In this document: positions 55,806 through 64,000 of the stretch, piece by piece
How positions within the stretch are numbered: the stretch's first letter is position 1
Layout of the letters: each line of letters starts with the position of its first letter
Source: Segetibacter aerophilus
GTDB taxonomy: Bacteria > Bacteroidota > Bacteroidia > Chitinophagales > Chitinophagaceae
Direction: 5' to 3'
Length of the DNA: 64,000 bases
NCBI RefSeq assembly: GCF_007991655.1
Contig: NZ_BJYT01000004.1
Span: 283,175-347,174, forward strand
The notes under the pieces: generated by a model
Told to the model about the DNA's origin: nothing
What the model saw: only the letters and a program-made list of their open reading frames with translations
The model's database searches: none
Made by a program: the position numbers and the translations under genes

Positions 55806-56006
55806 TTAGACCACATACAGTTCGCCCTCGGCATTTTTGCCAATTTTGCTGAACATCAATTCCTTTAAGTTTTGCAGCAAATCGAAACTAATCTCACCCG
55901 CGCACTTTTCTAATAATTCGTTTTTTGTCAATTCTTCCTTTCCATCAACAAAAGGTTCCAACTGGCGATAGTTCAACTCGAGGAAATCAGAAAATTTGTA
56001 AATCAT
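55806..56006 (-). CDS. Small conserved protein, unknown
   Basis: A 66-residue soluble acidic protein from the ATG at 56006; an ATG six codons upstream is less likely. It reads MIYKFSDFLELNYRQLEPFV and later KNELLEKCAGEISFDLLQNLKELMFSK, a helix-rich, evenly charged sequence that looks like a real small gene. No named family. It lies upstream of priA's 3' end, in the same direction, with a dispersed repeat between. Confidence 0.6.
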   Translation of the reverse strand: MIYKFSDFLELNYRQLEPFVDGKEELTKNELLEKCAGEISFDLLQNLKELMFSKIGKNAEGELYVV

Positions 56007-56149
56007 AGAAGGAGATTTTATCAAATTACGAGGTTAGTTTTCATTGGCCATGCCACAACAATTGTACCTTTTCAATTGGAGGTACCGGTTAAAGGTTTGA
56101 CTGTTTTTAAACTCTTTTTTGACCAGACGGTAAATCTTATCTCAGCATT

Positions 56150-56169
56150 GTTGTGTCACTCACTTGTAC
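56150..56169 (+). repeat. Dispersed 20-base intergenic repeat, copy 5
   Basis: Exact consensus GTTGTGTCACTCACTTGTAC, preceded by GCATT. It lies between priA's stop and the small gene's start. Confidence 0.92.
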
Positions 56170-56211
56170 TTTCAACGTTTTAAGCACCTTTTTTTAGGCT
56201 ACATAAATCTG

Positions 56212-58710
56212 TTAGACCGCATCTACATCCGCAACAATTGTTACACTTCTGTATCTCTTATTCGATTGTACAATGCTTACTTGTTGTAAAATGTCTTGCT
56301 TGCATTGCCGAAGAAATTGAGCGTCTTTTGGAAGCTTTAATAAGAGTTCATACAAGTACTGGTTTCTCACGCGGTTTATAGCAGGCTCAGCTGGTCCGCT
56401 AACATAAGCAGCATACTTGTCGTTCAAAAACTGGCCTAAAATATTGGCGGCCTCCTCGGCTATGTTTTTATCCTTATGCTTGCAGATAAGTTGGATCACT
56501 CTTGAGAAAGGAGGATAAAAGAAGTTCTTCCTGTTTTCGATTTCAAAGCGGTACATCTCTTCGTAGCTATGATGCTGCACAAATTGCAATACAGGATGAT
56601 GTGTATTGCTCACCTGTACAATTACTTTTCCCTGCGCTTCACGACGACCGGCACGGCCGCTTACCTGCTCCATCAACTGAAATGCTCTTTCATTTACACG
56701 AAAGTCGGTGAAGTTTAAAATGCCGTCAGCGTCTACAATGCCTACCAGGTTTACGTGTTCAAAGTCAAGTCCCTTTACAACCATTTGCGTCCCGGCAAGT
56801 ATGTCTATTTTCTGCTGTTCAAATAGTTTAATCAAAGCATCGTGATCGTTCTTTCCGCGAATGCTGTCATAATCCATCCTTGCAATCTTAGCCTCGGGGA
56901 AAGCCTCGACTAAAGCTTCCTCAATTTTCTCTGTACCAAAATTTTTCTGTACAAAGTTGTGGTTGCCACATGCAGCGCAAGTAAGCACCAGGGGATAAGA
57001 CGTACCACAATAGTGGCACTGCAATTTGTTTTTTGCTTTATGATAGGTTAAGGTAACGTCACAGTTTTCGCATTGCGGTATCCAGCCGCACACACCGCAA
57101 ATTTGGTAAGGAGAATAACCGCGTCTGTTTTGAAAAAGAATGACTTGCTTTTTTTCTTGCAGGGACTGCTGTATTGCTTCCGTTAACTGAGGCGATAAAA
57201 TAATCTTCCCTTTTTCTTTGGTAATAATTGTTTTTACGTCAACTATCTGTATGGCCGGCATTTGCACATTACCATAACGTTCAGTAAGGTTTACTAAGCC
57301 ATATTTTCCTGCCTGTGTGTTGAAGTAGCTTTCGATGGAAGGTGTCGCGCTTCCAAGCAAAACTTTTGCATTATACAAAGAAGCATAATAAATAGCTGCG
57401 TCCCGTCCATGGTACCTCGGTGCCGGTTCCTGTTGTTTAAAAGAGGGATCATGTTCTTCATCGACGATGATCAGGCCAAGCTCTTTAAAAGGCAGGAACA
57501 GGGACGATCTTGCTCCAAGTACAACTTTTGTTTCGCCTGTTTTTATTTTGTTCCAGATTTCTACCCGTTCGTTTGGATTGAACTTCGAATGGTAAATGGT
57601 GATGTAGCCACCAAAGTATTTTTGAAGCCGTCTTATAATTTGTGCCGTTAAAGCAATCTCCGGAAGCATGTACAACACTTGCTTTCCTGCCTTAATATAC
57701 TGCTCAATCAGTTTTATATAAATCTGGGTTTTACCACTTGACGTAACACCCTGAAGCAGGCAAACCGATTTTTCATTTAAAACTCGCTCAACAGACTCCG
57801 CAGCTTCTACTTGCGCGGCAGACAATTCGAAATCAATCTTAATATCTCTTGGAAGTGTTGGAAGGCGATCGACCGAACGTTTTTCAAGTCGTACAATATT
57901 CTTATCTGCAAGTCCTTTCAATTGCGCAGAACTTGCATTTGCCTTTTTTAAAAGATTCGTTTGTGTTACTTCGCCTTCGGTTCTAATTACATGCAAGTAG
58001 GAGAGAAGTAGTTCCAGCTGTTTGGGTGCCTTGTTCTTGCTCCATTCGTTTAAAAGCTTTGCCAGGTTTTCTTCGTTGTGATATGCTGCCTCTAAATGAA
58101 CGTAGGTTTCCAGTTTCTGTTTGTAGGTGTCTTTCAATGCTTCCCAAACCATACAAACCTTTTTTTCTATCAGACCCTTGATGATTGGATATACGTGGGC
58201 AGCATCTAAAATTTGTTGTACCTCGCTTAGCTTTAATTCTTTCTTTAGCAAGAGTGCTTCGGCAACTAAATATTCTTCGTCGTTGAGGTCAGAAAAGTTC
58301 TCTCCAAATTCTTCATTGTAGGTAAGAATACTTTCACTTGATAACTTGAGGTGAGAAGGCAAAGCAGCCTGCATCACTTCGCCTTCGCTGCACATGTAAT
58401 AGTCACCGATCCATTCCCATAACTTAAGTTGCTGCGGATAAATGAGGGGCTGCTCTTCTAATAAATTTAGAATATCTCTCGGTTCAAAAGCAGTTGGTTT
58501 ATCGGTGTGGATAGTTTTTACAATTCCAGAGTACTTTTTGTTTTTTAACTGAACCTCTACACGAGAGCCTTTAGAAATATTTGCCCTTAAATGTGTAGGA
58601 ATTGCCCATGTATAATTTCTTGGCAAAGCAAGCGGGATGATTACTTCAGCATACACGCCTTCGTTTGGGTCGGGGCTGAATAAAGGGGATGAGGTTAAGT
58701 TGTAGGCCAT
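56212..58710 (-). CDS. priA: Primosomal protein N' helicase
   Basis: Replication-restart helicase, 832 residues. The N-terminal DNA-binding domain precedes the Walker A site GVTSSGKTQIYIKL (about 320), the DEEH box LIIVDEEHDPSFKQQE (about 418), LGSATPSIES, and the zinc-binding insert with four CxxC pairs, CGVCG, CENCD, CHYCG, CAACG (about 525-575). The later helicase motifs LAGTQMVVKGLDFEHVNLVGI and QVSGRAGR are complete. A perfect -7 element lies 10 bases upstream of the ATG. Confidence 0.98.
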   Translation of the reverse strand: MAYNLTSSPLFSPDPNEGVYAEVIIPLALPRNYTWAIPTHLRANISKGSRVEVQLKNKKYSGIVKTIHTDKPTAFEPRDILNLLEEQPLIYPQQLKLWEWIGDYYMCSEGEVMQAALPSHLKLSSESILTYNEEFGENFSDLNDEEYLVAEALLLKKELKLSEVQQILDAAHVYPIIKGLIEKKVCMVWEALKDTYKQKLETYVHLEAAYHNEENLAKLLNEWSKNKAPKQLELLLSYLHVIRTEGEVTQTNLLKKANASSAQLKGLADKNIVRLEKRSVDRLPTLPRDIKIDFELSAAQVEAAESVERVLNEKSVCLLQGVTSSGKTQIYIKLIEQYIKAGKQVLYMLPEIALTAQIIRRLQKYFGGYITIYHSKFNPNERVEIWNKIKTGETKVVLGARSSLFLPFKELGLIIVDEEHDPSFKQQEPAPRYHGRDAAIYYASLYNAKVLLGSATPSIESYFNTQAGKYGLVNLTERYGNVQMPAIQIVDVKTIITKEKGKIILSPQLTEAIQQSLQEKKQVILFQNRRGYSPYQICGVCGWIPQCENCDVTLTYHKAKNKLQCHYCGTSYPLVLTCAACGNHNFVQKNFGTEKIEEALVEAFPEAKIARMDYDSIRGKNDHDALIKLFEQQKIDILAGTQMVVKGLDFEHVNLVGIVDADGILNFTDFRVNERAFQLMEQVSGRAGRREAQGKVIVQVSNTHHPVLQFVQHHSYEEMYRFEIENRKNFFYPPFSRVIQLICKHKDKNIAEEAANILGQFLNDKYAAYVSGPAEPAINRVRNQYLYELLLKLPKDAQFLRQCKQDILQQVSIVQSNKRYRSVTIVADVDAV

Positions 58711-58720
58711 GTATAATCAG

Positions 58721-58728
58721 CAAAAATA
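58721..58728 (-). promoter_or_regulatory. -7 promoter element of priA
   Basis: Minus strand TATTTTTG, perfect TAnnTTTG, 10 bases before the ATG, which would give a very short leader. Confidence 0.4.
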
Positions 58729-58837
58729 ACTGATTGCTTCTAACCCTTTGCCGCGACGCCTTTTATTGTATTCTTGATAACTTATAAAATATAGGAAAGC
58801 GTTTCAAAAAGCTGCAAACCTGGAACAATGATTTTGA

Positions 58838-58857
58838 GTACAAGTAAGTGACACAAC
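58838..58857 (-). repeat. Dispersed 20-base intergenic repeat, copy 6
   Basis: Minus strand GTTGTGTCACTTACTTGTAC, one mismatch, preceded by ATCATC. It lies between the plsC-like stop and the priA start. Confidence 0.88.
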
Positions 58858-58904
58858 GATGATGCTACGCGAGAAAATGCTGGTGAACAAAATACATTGC
58901 CGCC

Positions 58905-59666
58905 TTATACCTCTTCAGGATACTTACGGTACCGTCTTAATCCAGCCTCCATTAATTTATGAGCTTTTTCTTTTAATGCCGGCAAATCATTTAAAGTAAG
59001 ACCCTTTACTGGCACCTCATCTAAAAAAACCACGCGGCACTGGCCCGGCGTTAAAGTGAAAATGCTGCTGAAATGAAGGCGGTCGACAGTGTCGACAAAC
59101 AGCACAATTTTTAACGGCGTTTCAGTTTCAATTGCTATGCGAAACGCACCATCGAAAAACTCTTTTAGTGGCTTTCCGGTTTCGTTTAATGTGCCCTCGG
59201 GAAAAATGAAAATTGAAATGCGACGGCTGATAAATTCTTTCATTTCGAGAACGCTCTGGGCTCTGTTATCAGCATCGCTTCTTTTAACCATCACCGCAGC
59301 ACTCTTATAGATGTAGCCGAAGATGGGCACCTTTGACATTTCATATTTCGCCAAAATTCTTACTGGCTGACTCAAGGCCATAACGACCGGCGGAATATCC
59401 ATATAGGAAATATGATTGGCAATAAAAATGTACTGACGTGAACTATCGTGAGGAACTTCAAAAATATTTTTGTGCCTGATGCCAACGATAAAATACCATG
59501 TGTACCCCCAAGCCTTTACAACTTTGTAAATAAAGTTTCCACCCTTTACCCTGCCGAAAAACGAGGCAACGATTACGAACGGAACTGCAACAAACATGAT
59601 GGCTATAAACATCAGCAAAGCGTAGACACAATAAATCCACTGCAGCGGTTTTAGCAAAATTTTCAT
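58905..59666 (-). CDS. 1-acyl-sn-glycerol-3-phosphate acyltransferase family
   Basis: A 253-residue membrane acyltransferase (PlsC type). One or two N-terminal helices (about 8-35) precede the catalytic block FIANHISYMDIPP (His-x4-Asp). A second motif follows, FIFPEGTLNETGKPLKEF. It likely acylates lysophosphatidic acid or a related lysolipid at the inner membrane. It is the third gene of the operon SAM hydrolase, monooxygenase, acyltransferase, starting 19 bases after the second. Confidence 0.93.
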   Translation of the reverse strand: MKILLKPLQWIYCVYALLMFIAIMFVAVPFVIVASFFGRVKGGNFIYKVVKAWGYTWYFIVGIRHKNIFEVPHDSSRQYIFIANHISYMDIPPVVMALSQPVRILAKYEMSKVPIFGYIYKSAAVMVKRSDADNRAQSVLEMKEFISRRISIFIFPEGTLNETGKPLKEFFDGAFRIAIETETPLKIVLFVDTVDRLHFSSIFTLTPGQCRVVFLDEVPVKGLTLNDLPALKEKAHKLMEAGLRRYRKYPEEV

Positions 59667-59685
59667 GGGTATCTAAAATATGAAA

Positions 59686-59982
59686 CTATGGCAAAACAAC
59701 CAATTGATTAACTGACCATGCCTCAGCCTTGGCCCAAAACATTTGTTTGGTTTGTTGCCATGTATCGCGAAAGAAAGCTGAATTGCGATAGTGGTGTAAA
59801 GCCAATTCATCGCACCAATTGCTATAAGTAAAAAAGATGTTTGGATGGTTGTTGTCTTGCCAGAGTTCAAGATGGGTACATCCTTCAAAGGATCTTATCT
59901 TTTCTTTTCGTTCTTCGAAAAATACTTTGAATGCTTCAACAGCATCTTCCCTAAAAGTCATCTTAACGATCCGAACAAGCAT
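59686..59982 (-). CDS. Antibiotic-biosynthesis-monooxygenase-fold protein
   Basis: A 98-residue ferredoxin-like ABM-domain protein. Block pattern: MLVRIVKMTFREDAVEAFKVFF, then IRSFEGCTHLELWQDNNHPNIFFTYSNWCDELALHHYRNSAFF. The family includes quinone-forming monooxygenases and heme-degrading enzymes; the specific reaction cannot be inferred. It is coupled to the SAM-hydrolase gene by a TAATG overlap. Confidence 0.9.
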   Translation of the reverse strand: MLVRIVKMTFREDAVEAFKVFFEERKEKIRSFEGCTHLELWQDNNHPNIFFTYSNWCDELALHHYRNSAFFRDTWQQTKQMFWAKAEAWSVNQLVVLP

Positions 59983-60809
59983 TATTCAAAGAAGATTTTA
60001 ACTGTTTGATAAAACCACTTGTTCTGTAAAGAGATGCTTTGTTTTTGCATTGCTTCGGAGAACCCCTGCAAACCAAACAGTCCTGCAGCGTTGCCCTTAT
60101 TGATAGCTATTTCCAGGTAACCGGAGGAATTGAAGAAGGCTACTTTTTCGCCTTGGGGTACGCATGCATAAGTTTCACTGATCGTGTCGATAACTTCATC
60201 TCTTTTGAAAACAATTTTAAAATTTCGGCCATTTCTTTCCCTGTCGAAGTCAGCCTTAGTGATGTTTACAATTACGTTTTCGAAATTGTCGATATAAAGA
60301 ATTTGTCCTTCCATCGTGGTAGGACTGTTTACATATTTAAGCCGTAATTTTTCAACTATTGTAATGTCTGATTCTCCAATATAATCGAGGTCTTTTCCTG
60401 CCAGTATTTGCCAGAGTGCATTGGCAATAACCTGGGTGCAGGTTAATGTAGTGGGTCGCTCTCCTTCGGGAAGAGGTAACGCTACAACTCTTTCAGGCGC
60501 TCCATCAATAATCATTGTTAACAGGCCATTGTCAGCACAAGCGATGTATTGCTTATTGTGATAAGCTAAGAGCATTTGTTTGGGCTTCTGGTCAAACATA
60601 TTAACAAGCACTATATGGAAAGTTCCAGAAGGGAAATAATGGAAAGCACTGCAGCAGAAGTACGCCGCCTGGGGATAATTAAACGACGAAAGCTGGTGCG
60701 ATACATCAACAATAGTCAGGTTTTCACTCACACTGTATAACTGACCCTTCACGGCAGCTACCAGGTAATCCTGCTGGCCAATATCTGTAGTTAGGGTTAT
60801 TATAGACAT
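59982..60809 (-). CDS. SAM hydroxide adenosyltransferase / SAM hydrolase (DUF62)
   Basis: A 275-residue protein of the family that converts S-adenosylmethionine and water to adenosine and methionine (relative of the fluorinase). The opening SIITLTTDIGQQDYLVAAVKG carries the conserved Asp pair. Further blocks: VDVSHQLSSFNYPQAAYF, FHIVLVN, YIACADNGLLTMI, and VIVNITKADFDRE in the second domain. It is the first gene of a three-gene operon with the ABM protein (TAATG overlap) and the acyltransferase. Confidence 0.92.
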   Translation of the reverse strand: MSIITLTTDIGQQDYLVAAVKGQLYSVSENLTIVDVSHQLSSFNYPQAAYFCCSAFHYFPSGTFHIVLVNMFDQKPKQMLLAYHNKQYIACADNGLLTMIIDGAPERVVALPLPEGERPTTLTCTQVIANALWQILAGKDLDYIGESDITIVEKLRLKYVNSPTTMEGQILYIDNFENVIVNITKADFDRERNGRNFKIVFKRDEVIDTISETYACVPQGEKVAFFNSSGYLEIAINKGNAAGLFGLQGFSEAMQKQSISLQNKWFYQTVKIFFE

Positions 60810-60900
60810 ACTTTAGTTTCGATGTATTACTTGCCGAAATGTTGAATTTCATATTTTGTAATGAAGGAATATTCGATATTCAACTTAGTGCTTGGGCTTC

Positions 60901-61707
60901 CTATTTTACAAGTTTTCCATTTTTGAAATAAAAGTTTCTCACCATCTTGTCTGTCAGCGAGGGTAATAATTTATTTAGAAGAAGACTTGACTTTCCAAGC
61001 AGTGTAAGGACAAGTGTTCTCTTTCTTTTTTCTATAGATTTTAAAATATACGTTGCACATTCTTCCGCACTCATCATTTTATCTTCATCCATCGGATTTT
61101 CTTTTTGCGGCCTGGCATCTTTATCCAACGCCACATTACGAATATTGCTTGTCGTAAAACCCGGCGAGACCCACATTACATTTACACCATCCGCTAAAAG
61201 TTCAGTTCGCAGTGCTTCAAGAAATCCATTCACAGCAAACTTACTCGCACTATATCCTGTCCTGCCCGGCAAGCCTCTAAACCCCGCAGGCGAAGACACG
61301 CCGACAATAGTTCCTTTGTTTTTTATTATTTCATTCAGGGCGAACTTGGTGCAGTAAACGGTACCCCAGAAGTTTACATCCATAAGAGTTCTTAACGTAT
61401 CAATCTGAAGATCTTTAAACAAGGCCCGCATGGAGATGCCTGCATTATTTATTAAAATATCGATGGTGCCAAAAGTCTCGAGGACAGAATTAATGAAATT
61501 GTTACAGTCTGATTCTCTGCTGACATCAGCTGTTCCTGTATGGAGTGGTCTTCCTGCATGAGCAGTTTGTAGTTCGTATAGTTTTTCGTAAGTCCTTCCG
61601 CATGTCGCAACCCGTGCACCTTTTTCTAGCAGCAGCTCAACAAGTGCTTTTCCGATGCCCTCGCTTCCTCCTGTTACGACTACAACCTTATTCGAAAAAT
61701 ATGACAT
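60901..61707 (-). CDS. Short-chain dehydrogenase/reductase
   Basis: A 268-residue SDR enzyme from the ATG at 61707 (an upstream ATT/CTG-type extension adds seven residues). Cofactor motif TGGSEGIG (about 12-19), the NNAG-type block LINNAGISM, the catalytic Ser in VGVSSPAGF, and YxxxK as GYSASKFA. The C-terminal 30 residues have a hydrophobic membrane-associated look (TLVLTLLGKSSLLLNKLLPS). Substrate unknown; could be a sphingoid-base or fatty-acid type reductase. A perfect -7 element precedes it. Confidence 0.93.
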   Translation of the reverse strand: MSYFSNKVVVVTGGSEGIGKALVELLLEKGARVATCGRTYEKLYELQTAHAGRPLHTGTADVSRESDCNNFINSVLETFGTIDILINNAGISMRALFKDLQIDTLRTLMDVNFWGTVYCTKFALNEIIKNKGTIVGVSSPAGFRGLPGRTGYSASKFAVNGFLEALRTELLADGVNVMWVSPGFTTSNIRNVALDKDARPQKENPMDEDKMMSAEECATYILKSIEKRKRTLVLTLLGKSSLLLNKLLPSLTDKMVRNFYFKNGKLVK

Positions 61708-61725
61708 CAGATGATATTGAATTCG

Positions 61726-61733
61726 CAAAAGTA
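61726..61733 (-). promoter_or_regulatory. -7 promoter element of the SDR gene
   Basis: Minus strand TACTTTTG, perfect TAnnTTTG, 18 bases before the ATG. Confidence 0.45.
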
Positions 61734-61799
61734 ACAGAGTTAGTGCAGATATTAGAGGAATAGGAATATCTATAAACGTGCAAAAATGTTTTTCAAAAA

Positions 61800-61831
61800 T
61801 TTGGCTGGTAATATTCGTACTCCTATTTTTG
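61800..61831 (+). promoter_or_regulatory. tRNA-Lys promoter
   Basis: TTTG (61800-61803), a 20-base spacer and TATTTTTG (61824-61831), an exact fit to the Bacteroidota consensus, about 50 bases upstream of the tRNA. Confidence 0.75.
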
Positions 61832-61879
61832 CACTCCCAAAACGAAAAAGGGCGAAGGCCCTATAGAGTTGAAAGGAAA

Positions 61880-61952
61880 GATTCCGTAGCTCAGTTGGTA
61901 GAGCAATACACTTTTAATGTATGGGCCCTGGGTTCGAGTCCCAGCGGGATCA
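61880..61952 (+). tRNA. tRNA-Lys (anticodon TTT)
   Basis: A complete 73-base cloverleaf: acceptor GATTCCG / CGGGATC, D-arm GCTC/GAGC, anticodon stem ATACA/TGTAT with loop CTTTTAA (anticodon TTT), T-arm CTGGG/CCCAG with loop TTCGAGT, discriminator A. CCA is not encoded. A promoter and terminator flank it, so it is its own unit. Confidence 0.97.
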
Positions 61953-61965
61953 CAGAAAGAAGCAA

Positions 61966-61996
61966 AAGCCCTTGATATTCAAGGGTTTTTCTTTTT
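61966..61996 (+). terminator. Terminator after tRNA-Lys
   Basis: Stem CCCTTGA / TCAAGGG with loop TAT, followed by TTTTTCTTTTT. About 15 bases after the tRNA. Confidence 0.85.
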
Positions 61997-62206
61997 AGTT
62001 GAACTTTCCCTATAAATGTTTCTTTTCTTACCTAGTATTACTTTAAGTAACTTATCCTTACAAATTTTGTTTATTACCCGCTTGATTAAGCAACTGTGAC
62101 TAACAATTTTGCTTTACTGAGAATAGATGCGACAAAACCCTTTAGTTATTGAATACCCGCTTTTGGTCTTACAAAATCGGCTTTGTGTCGCAATTGCTTG
62201 GCTTTA

Positions 62207-64000
62207 TTATAGATCAGGTGGTAGATTAATAGGACCTGCAATAAGTGCCACTTCAGGATTAGCTGATGCAGACCCTGTATTGGCGCTGGTCAATTGGGCA
62301 GTTGCGTTCGCACTAGCAGGCGCTGCGTCAACTAATTGATGAATACCCGGACCTGATGCTGCTGTGTATTCGTATACTTCAATCCATGTCCCGAGGATAC
62401 TGCATGACCCTGTTGTACATAGCCCGTTTCCTGTTGGCACTGTGTTGCCTCTAACATCTGACCTGACAGTTGGTGCGCCTGCAGCAGTAGCCCCCTGATT
62501 ATCTGCTGCTATATAAATTGCAGGCAATGGAAAATCAGATGATCCGGGTGCAAACGTATAATTCCTGTGATCAACATTATTATTAGTAACAGTTATATCA
62601 CTTACCGGCACAGTTCCCAAATCATCTTGAGGCCCGAGGAAAGTAGCCTCAATTCCATATCCTGAAGGAGCCTGACGGATGGTATTATTGTTTATTAATG
62701 CTGTTGAAGTAGTAAGACCCTGAACTATATACCTTATTCCTGAACCAATAGAAGAGCCTGATCCGGCAAATGAATTACTCCCAATTACGTTACCATCTAT
62801 TCTTGCATTTAGCGATGATCCTGAAAGAGCTATTGCCGAAGAGCCTACGACAATTGCGTGTGATGTACTCGATGCACCCGATGTTGCGCGTCTGCCGTCA
62901 TTAATAATTGTATTACTCTGAATGTCTACCGTCATGTCCGAAGAATGGAACACACCAAATTGAATAGCAATATTATTGTCATCAAAGGTGTTATTTGCTA
63001 ACTTAAACCCTATCGTGGCTGCACTAGTAGCATTATCTAATCCAATTCTTGAGTTGTTTTCTGAATTTACAAGTACTCCATTTCCAAAATTGTTTCTGAA
63101 AGTGCAACCAGTAACCACAGCATTAGTAATTATCGATGTTCCTTGAGTTACAACTAAAAACCCATTGCCTCCTGCAGCACCTGATTGGATTGCCAAATGG
63201 TCGAAAGTACAATCAGTGACATTAAGATTGTTAATTGTTCCGCTGGTATTTGTTATTTTAAAATTATGCTCAAATGAGCCGCGAATGGTTGAATTTGTAA
63301 GCGTAACAGTGCCCATCACATTAGCAAATTCAATTCCATGTTCCTCATCTGCATTTCCGTTGTTTGTAAGGTTAGACCTTGTTAAAGTAAAGCCGGTTAC
63401 GTTTGTTCCATCTATTCCGTCGTTGCCCCCTCCGGTAATATTCATGTAGTTAAGGCTAATATTTGAAACGGAATTTAACTGTATACCTTTACCAGTAGCT
63501 GATGAAATAGTACCACCCGAACCGTTACTTGCTCCTCCACCATCACCTGTAACTGTTAGTCCACCTGCCCCGGTTGAACTTAGGTTAATTCCATTTGCTG
63601 CACCATTTGAGTTAATGCTTCTAAAAGTTACACCCGCTGAACCTATTGTTGTGCTTACCACATTTAAAGCAATTCCTGTTGTTGATGTGATTGTATTGGA
63701 TGTACCTGCGTCTTGGGTCACACTAATTGTCCCCCCACCAGTCGCATTAAAGCCACTTCCAAATGTTGTGGTTATAGCTAACCCGCCATTACTAAAGTTG
63801 ATTGTTGAGCCAGTATTTGTTGTAAGACTTACGGCTATATTCACTCCTGTATTAAATGACTTAGTTGCTCCACTAAATAGGATAGTACTGCCACCTGAAT
63901 TTCCTGTTACCGTTAAACCTGTGGCTGTAGAAGTAAGATTACCAGAAAGAGTTTTATTACCACCCGTGGTATTTACAATGTTTACCACTTTTGCTGTGTT
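62207..64000 (-). CDS. Beta-helix surface protein, 5' end beyond the window
   Basis: At least 597 codons on the minus strand, still open at the window edge (reads NTAKVVNIVNTTGG there), so the N-terminus and signal peptide are missing. The sequence is dense with right-handed parallel beta-helix features: repeated N-x-S/T turns, GGGTISVTQDAGTSNTITST-style units, and IxNNTI/ITNNNVDH-type strands of the adhesin or pectin-lyase-like fold. It ends at GPINLPPDL with no T9SS sorting domain or hydrophobic anchor, which is unusual for this class. It may be truncated at its 3' end, or a partner domain is missing. Confidence 0.75.
   Translation of the reverse strand, partial: NTAKVVNIVNTTGGNKTLSGNLTSTATGLTVTGNSGGSTILFSGATKSFNTGVNIAVSLTTNTGSTINFSNGGLAITTTFGSGFNATGGGTISVTQDAGTSNTITSTTGIALNVVSTTIGSAGVTFRSINSNGAANGINLSSTGAGGLTVTGDGGGASNGSGGTISSATGKGIQLNSVSNISLNYMNITGGGNDGIDGTNVTGFTLTRSNLTNNGNADEEHGIEFANVMGTVTLTNSTIRGSFEHNFKITNTSGTINNLNVTDCTFDHLAIQSGAAGGNGFLVVTQGTSIITNAVVTGCTFRNNFGNGVLVNSENNSRIGLDNATSAATIGFKLANNTFDDNNIAIQFGVFHSSDMTVDIQSNTIINDGRRATSGASSTSHAIVVGSSAIALSGSSLNARIDGNVIGSNSFAGSGSSIGSGIRYIVQGLTTSTALINNNTIRQAPSGYGIEATFLGPQDDLGTVPVSDITVTNNNVDHRNYTFAPGSSDFPLPAIYIAADNQGATAAGAPTVRSDVRGNTVPTGNGLCTTGSCSILGTWIEVYEYTAASGPGIHQLVDAAPASANATAQLTSANTGSASANPEVALIAGPINLPPDL

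Noticed and set aside
61880..62206. Integrated element at the tRNA-Lys 3' end
   Set aside because: No duplicated tRNA end, integrase or att-like direct repeat is visible in the flank.

Overview
The window looks like a chromosome segment from a member of the Bacteroidota, most likely a Chitinophagaceae-type bacterium. This rests on several things seen together: a type IX secretion (T9SS) C-terminal sorting domain, a TonB-dependent receptor with an N-terminal CarboxypepD_reg-like domain, a paired DUF1800/DUF1501 locus, an ECF sigma factor followed by an inner-membrane-anchored beta-barrel protein, a LytTR/His_kinase pair, and repeated matches to the Bacteroidota promoter pattern TTTG-N(17-23)-TAnnTTTG with almost no Shine-Dalgarno sequences. 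No phage, plasmid or insertion-sequence genes are visible. Most of the segment is ordinary core chromosome.

Layout. 0-7.3 kb: purK, an L,D-transpeptidase, small membrane proteins, folK, sppA, an ABC-2 permease and an SRPBCC protein. 7.4-11.3 kb: an operon of ECF sigma factor, a TM-plus-beta-barrel protein, an LVIVD-repeat lipoprotein and a small barrel. 11.3-18 kb: kdsA, a methyltransferase, an S41 protease lipoprotein, an S1/P1 nuclease, mscL and an Omp85-like protein. 18-27 kb: a TPR-sensor adenylate cyclase and, upstream, a very large subtilisin-family T9SS protein with about two dozen copies of an 8-residue NGQTLTLS repeat. This gene is split into two frames by an apparent one-base loss. 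27-33 kb: an LtaS-like sulfatase-fold enzyme, an HD hydrolase, and a nucleotide-transporter-like membrane protein with HEAT repeats beside a cyclic-nucleotide-binding protein. 33-42 kb: DUF1800/DUF1501, a PAP2 phosphatase, smpB, accD and an unknown 370-residue protein. 42-46 kb: a purine (urate) catabolism operon, uraD-uraH-DUF6986-binding protein. 46-50.7 kb: a 23-residue-repeat secreted protein, a LytTR/histidine kinase pair, panB and Ppx/GppA. 50.9-61.7 kb: ggt, a TonB receptor, priA, a SAM-hydrolase/monooxygenase/acyltransferase operon and an SDR enzyme. The end holds tRNA-Lys and a partial beta-helix protein cut by the window edge.

Three things stand out. First, a 20-base sequence (GTTGTGTCACTCACTTGTAC) and a diverged relative recur only between genes, in both orientations, at nine places. 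Second, the split repeat-rich protease. Third, several poorly described gene sets: the sigma-factor-linked protein that appears to join an inner-membrane anchor to an outer-membrane-type barrel, the DUF6986 protein inside the urate operon, and a 23-residue tandem-repeat secreted protein next to a two-component system. Nothing here is clearly a new defence or mobile system. Gene starts were moved to internal ATG (or, in a few cases, GTG/TTG) codons where the signal peptide or family N-terminus required it. Functions are from recognition of motifs, not from database searches.
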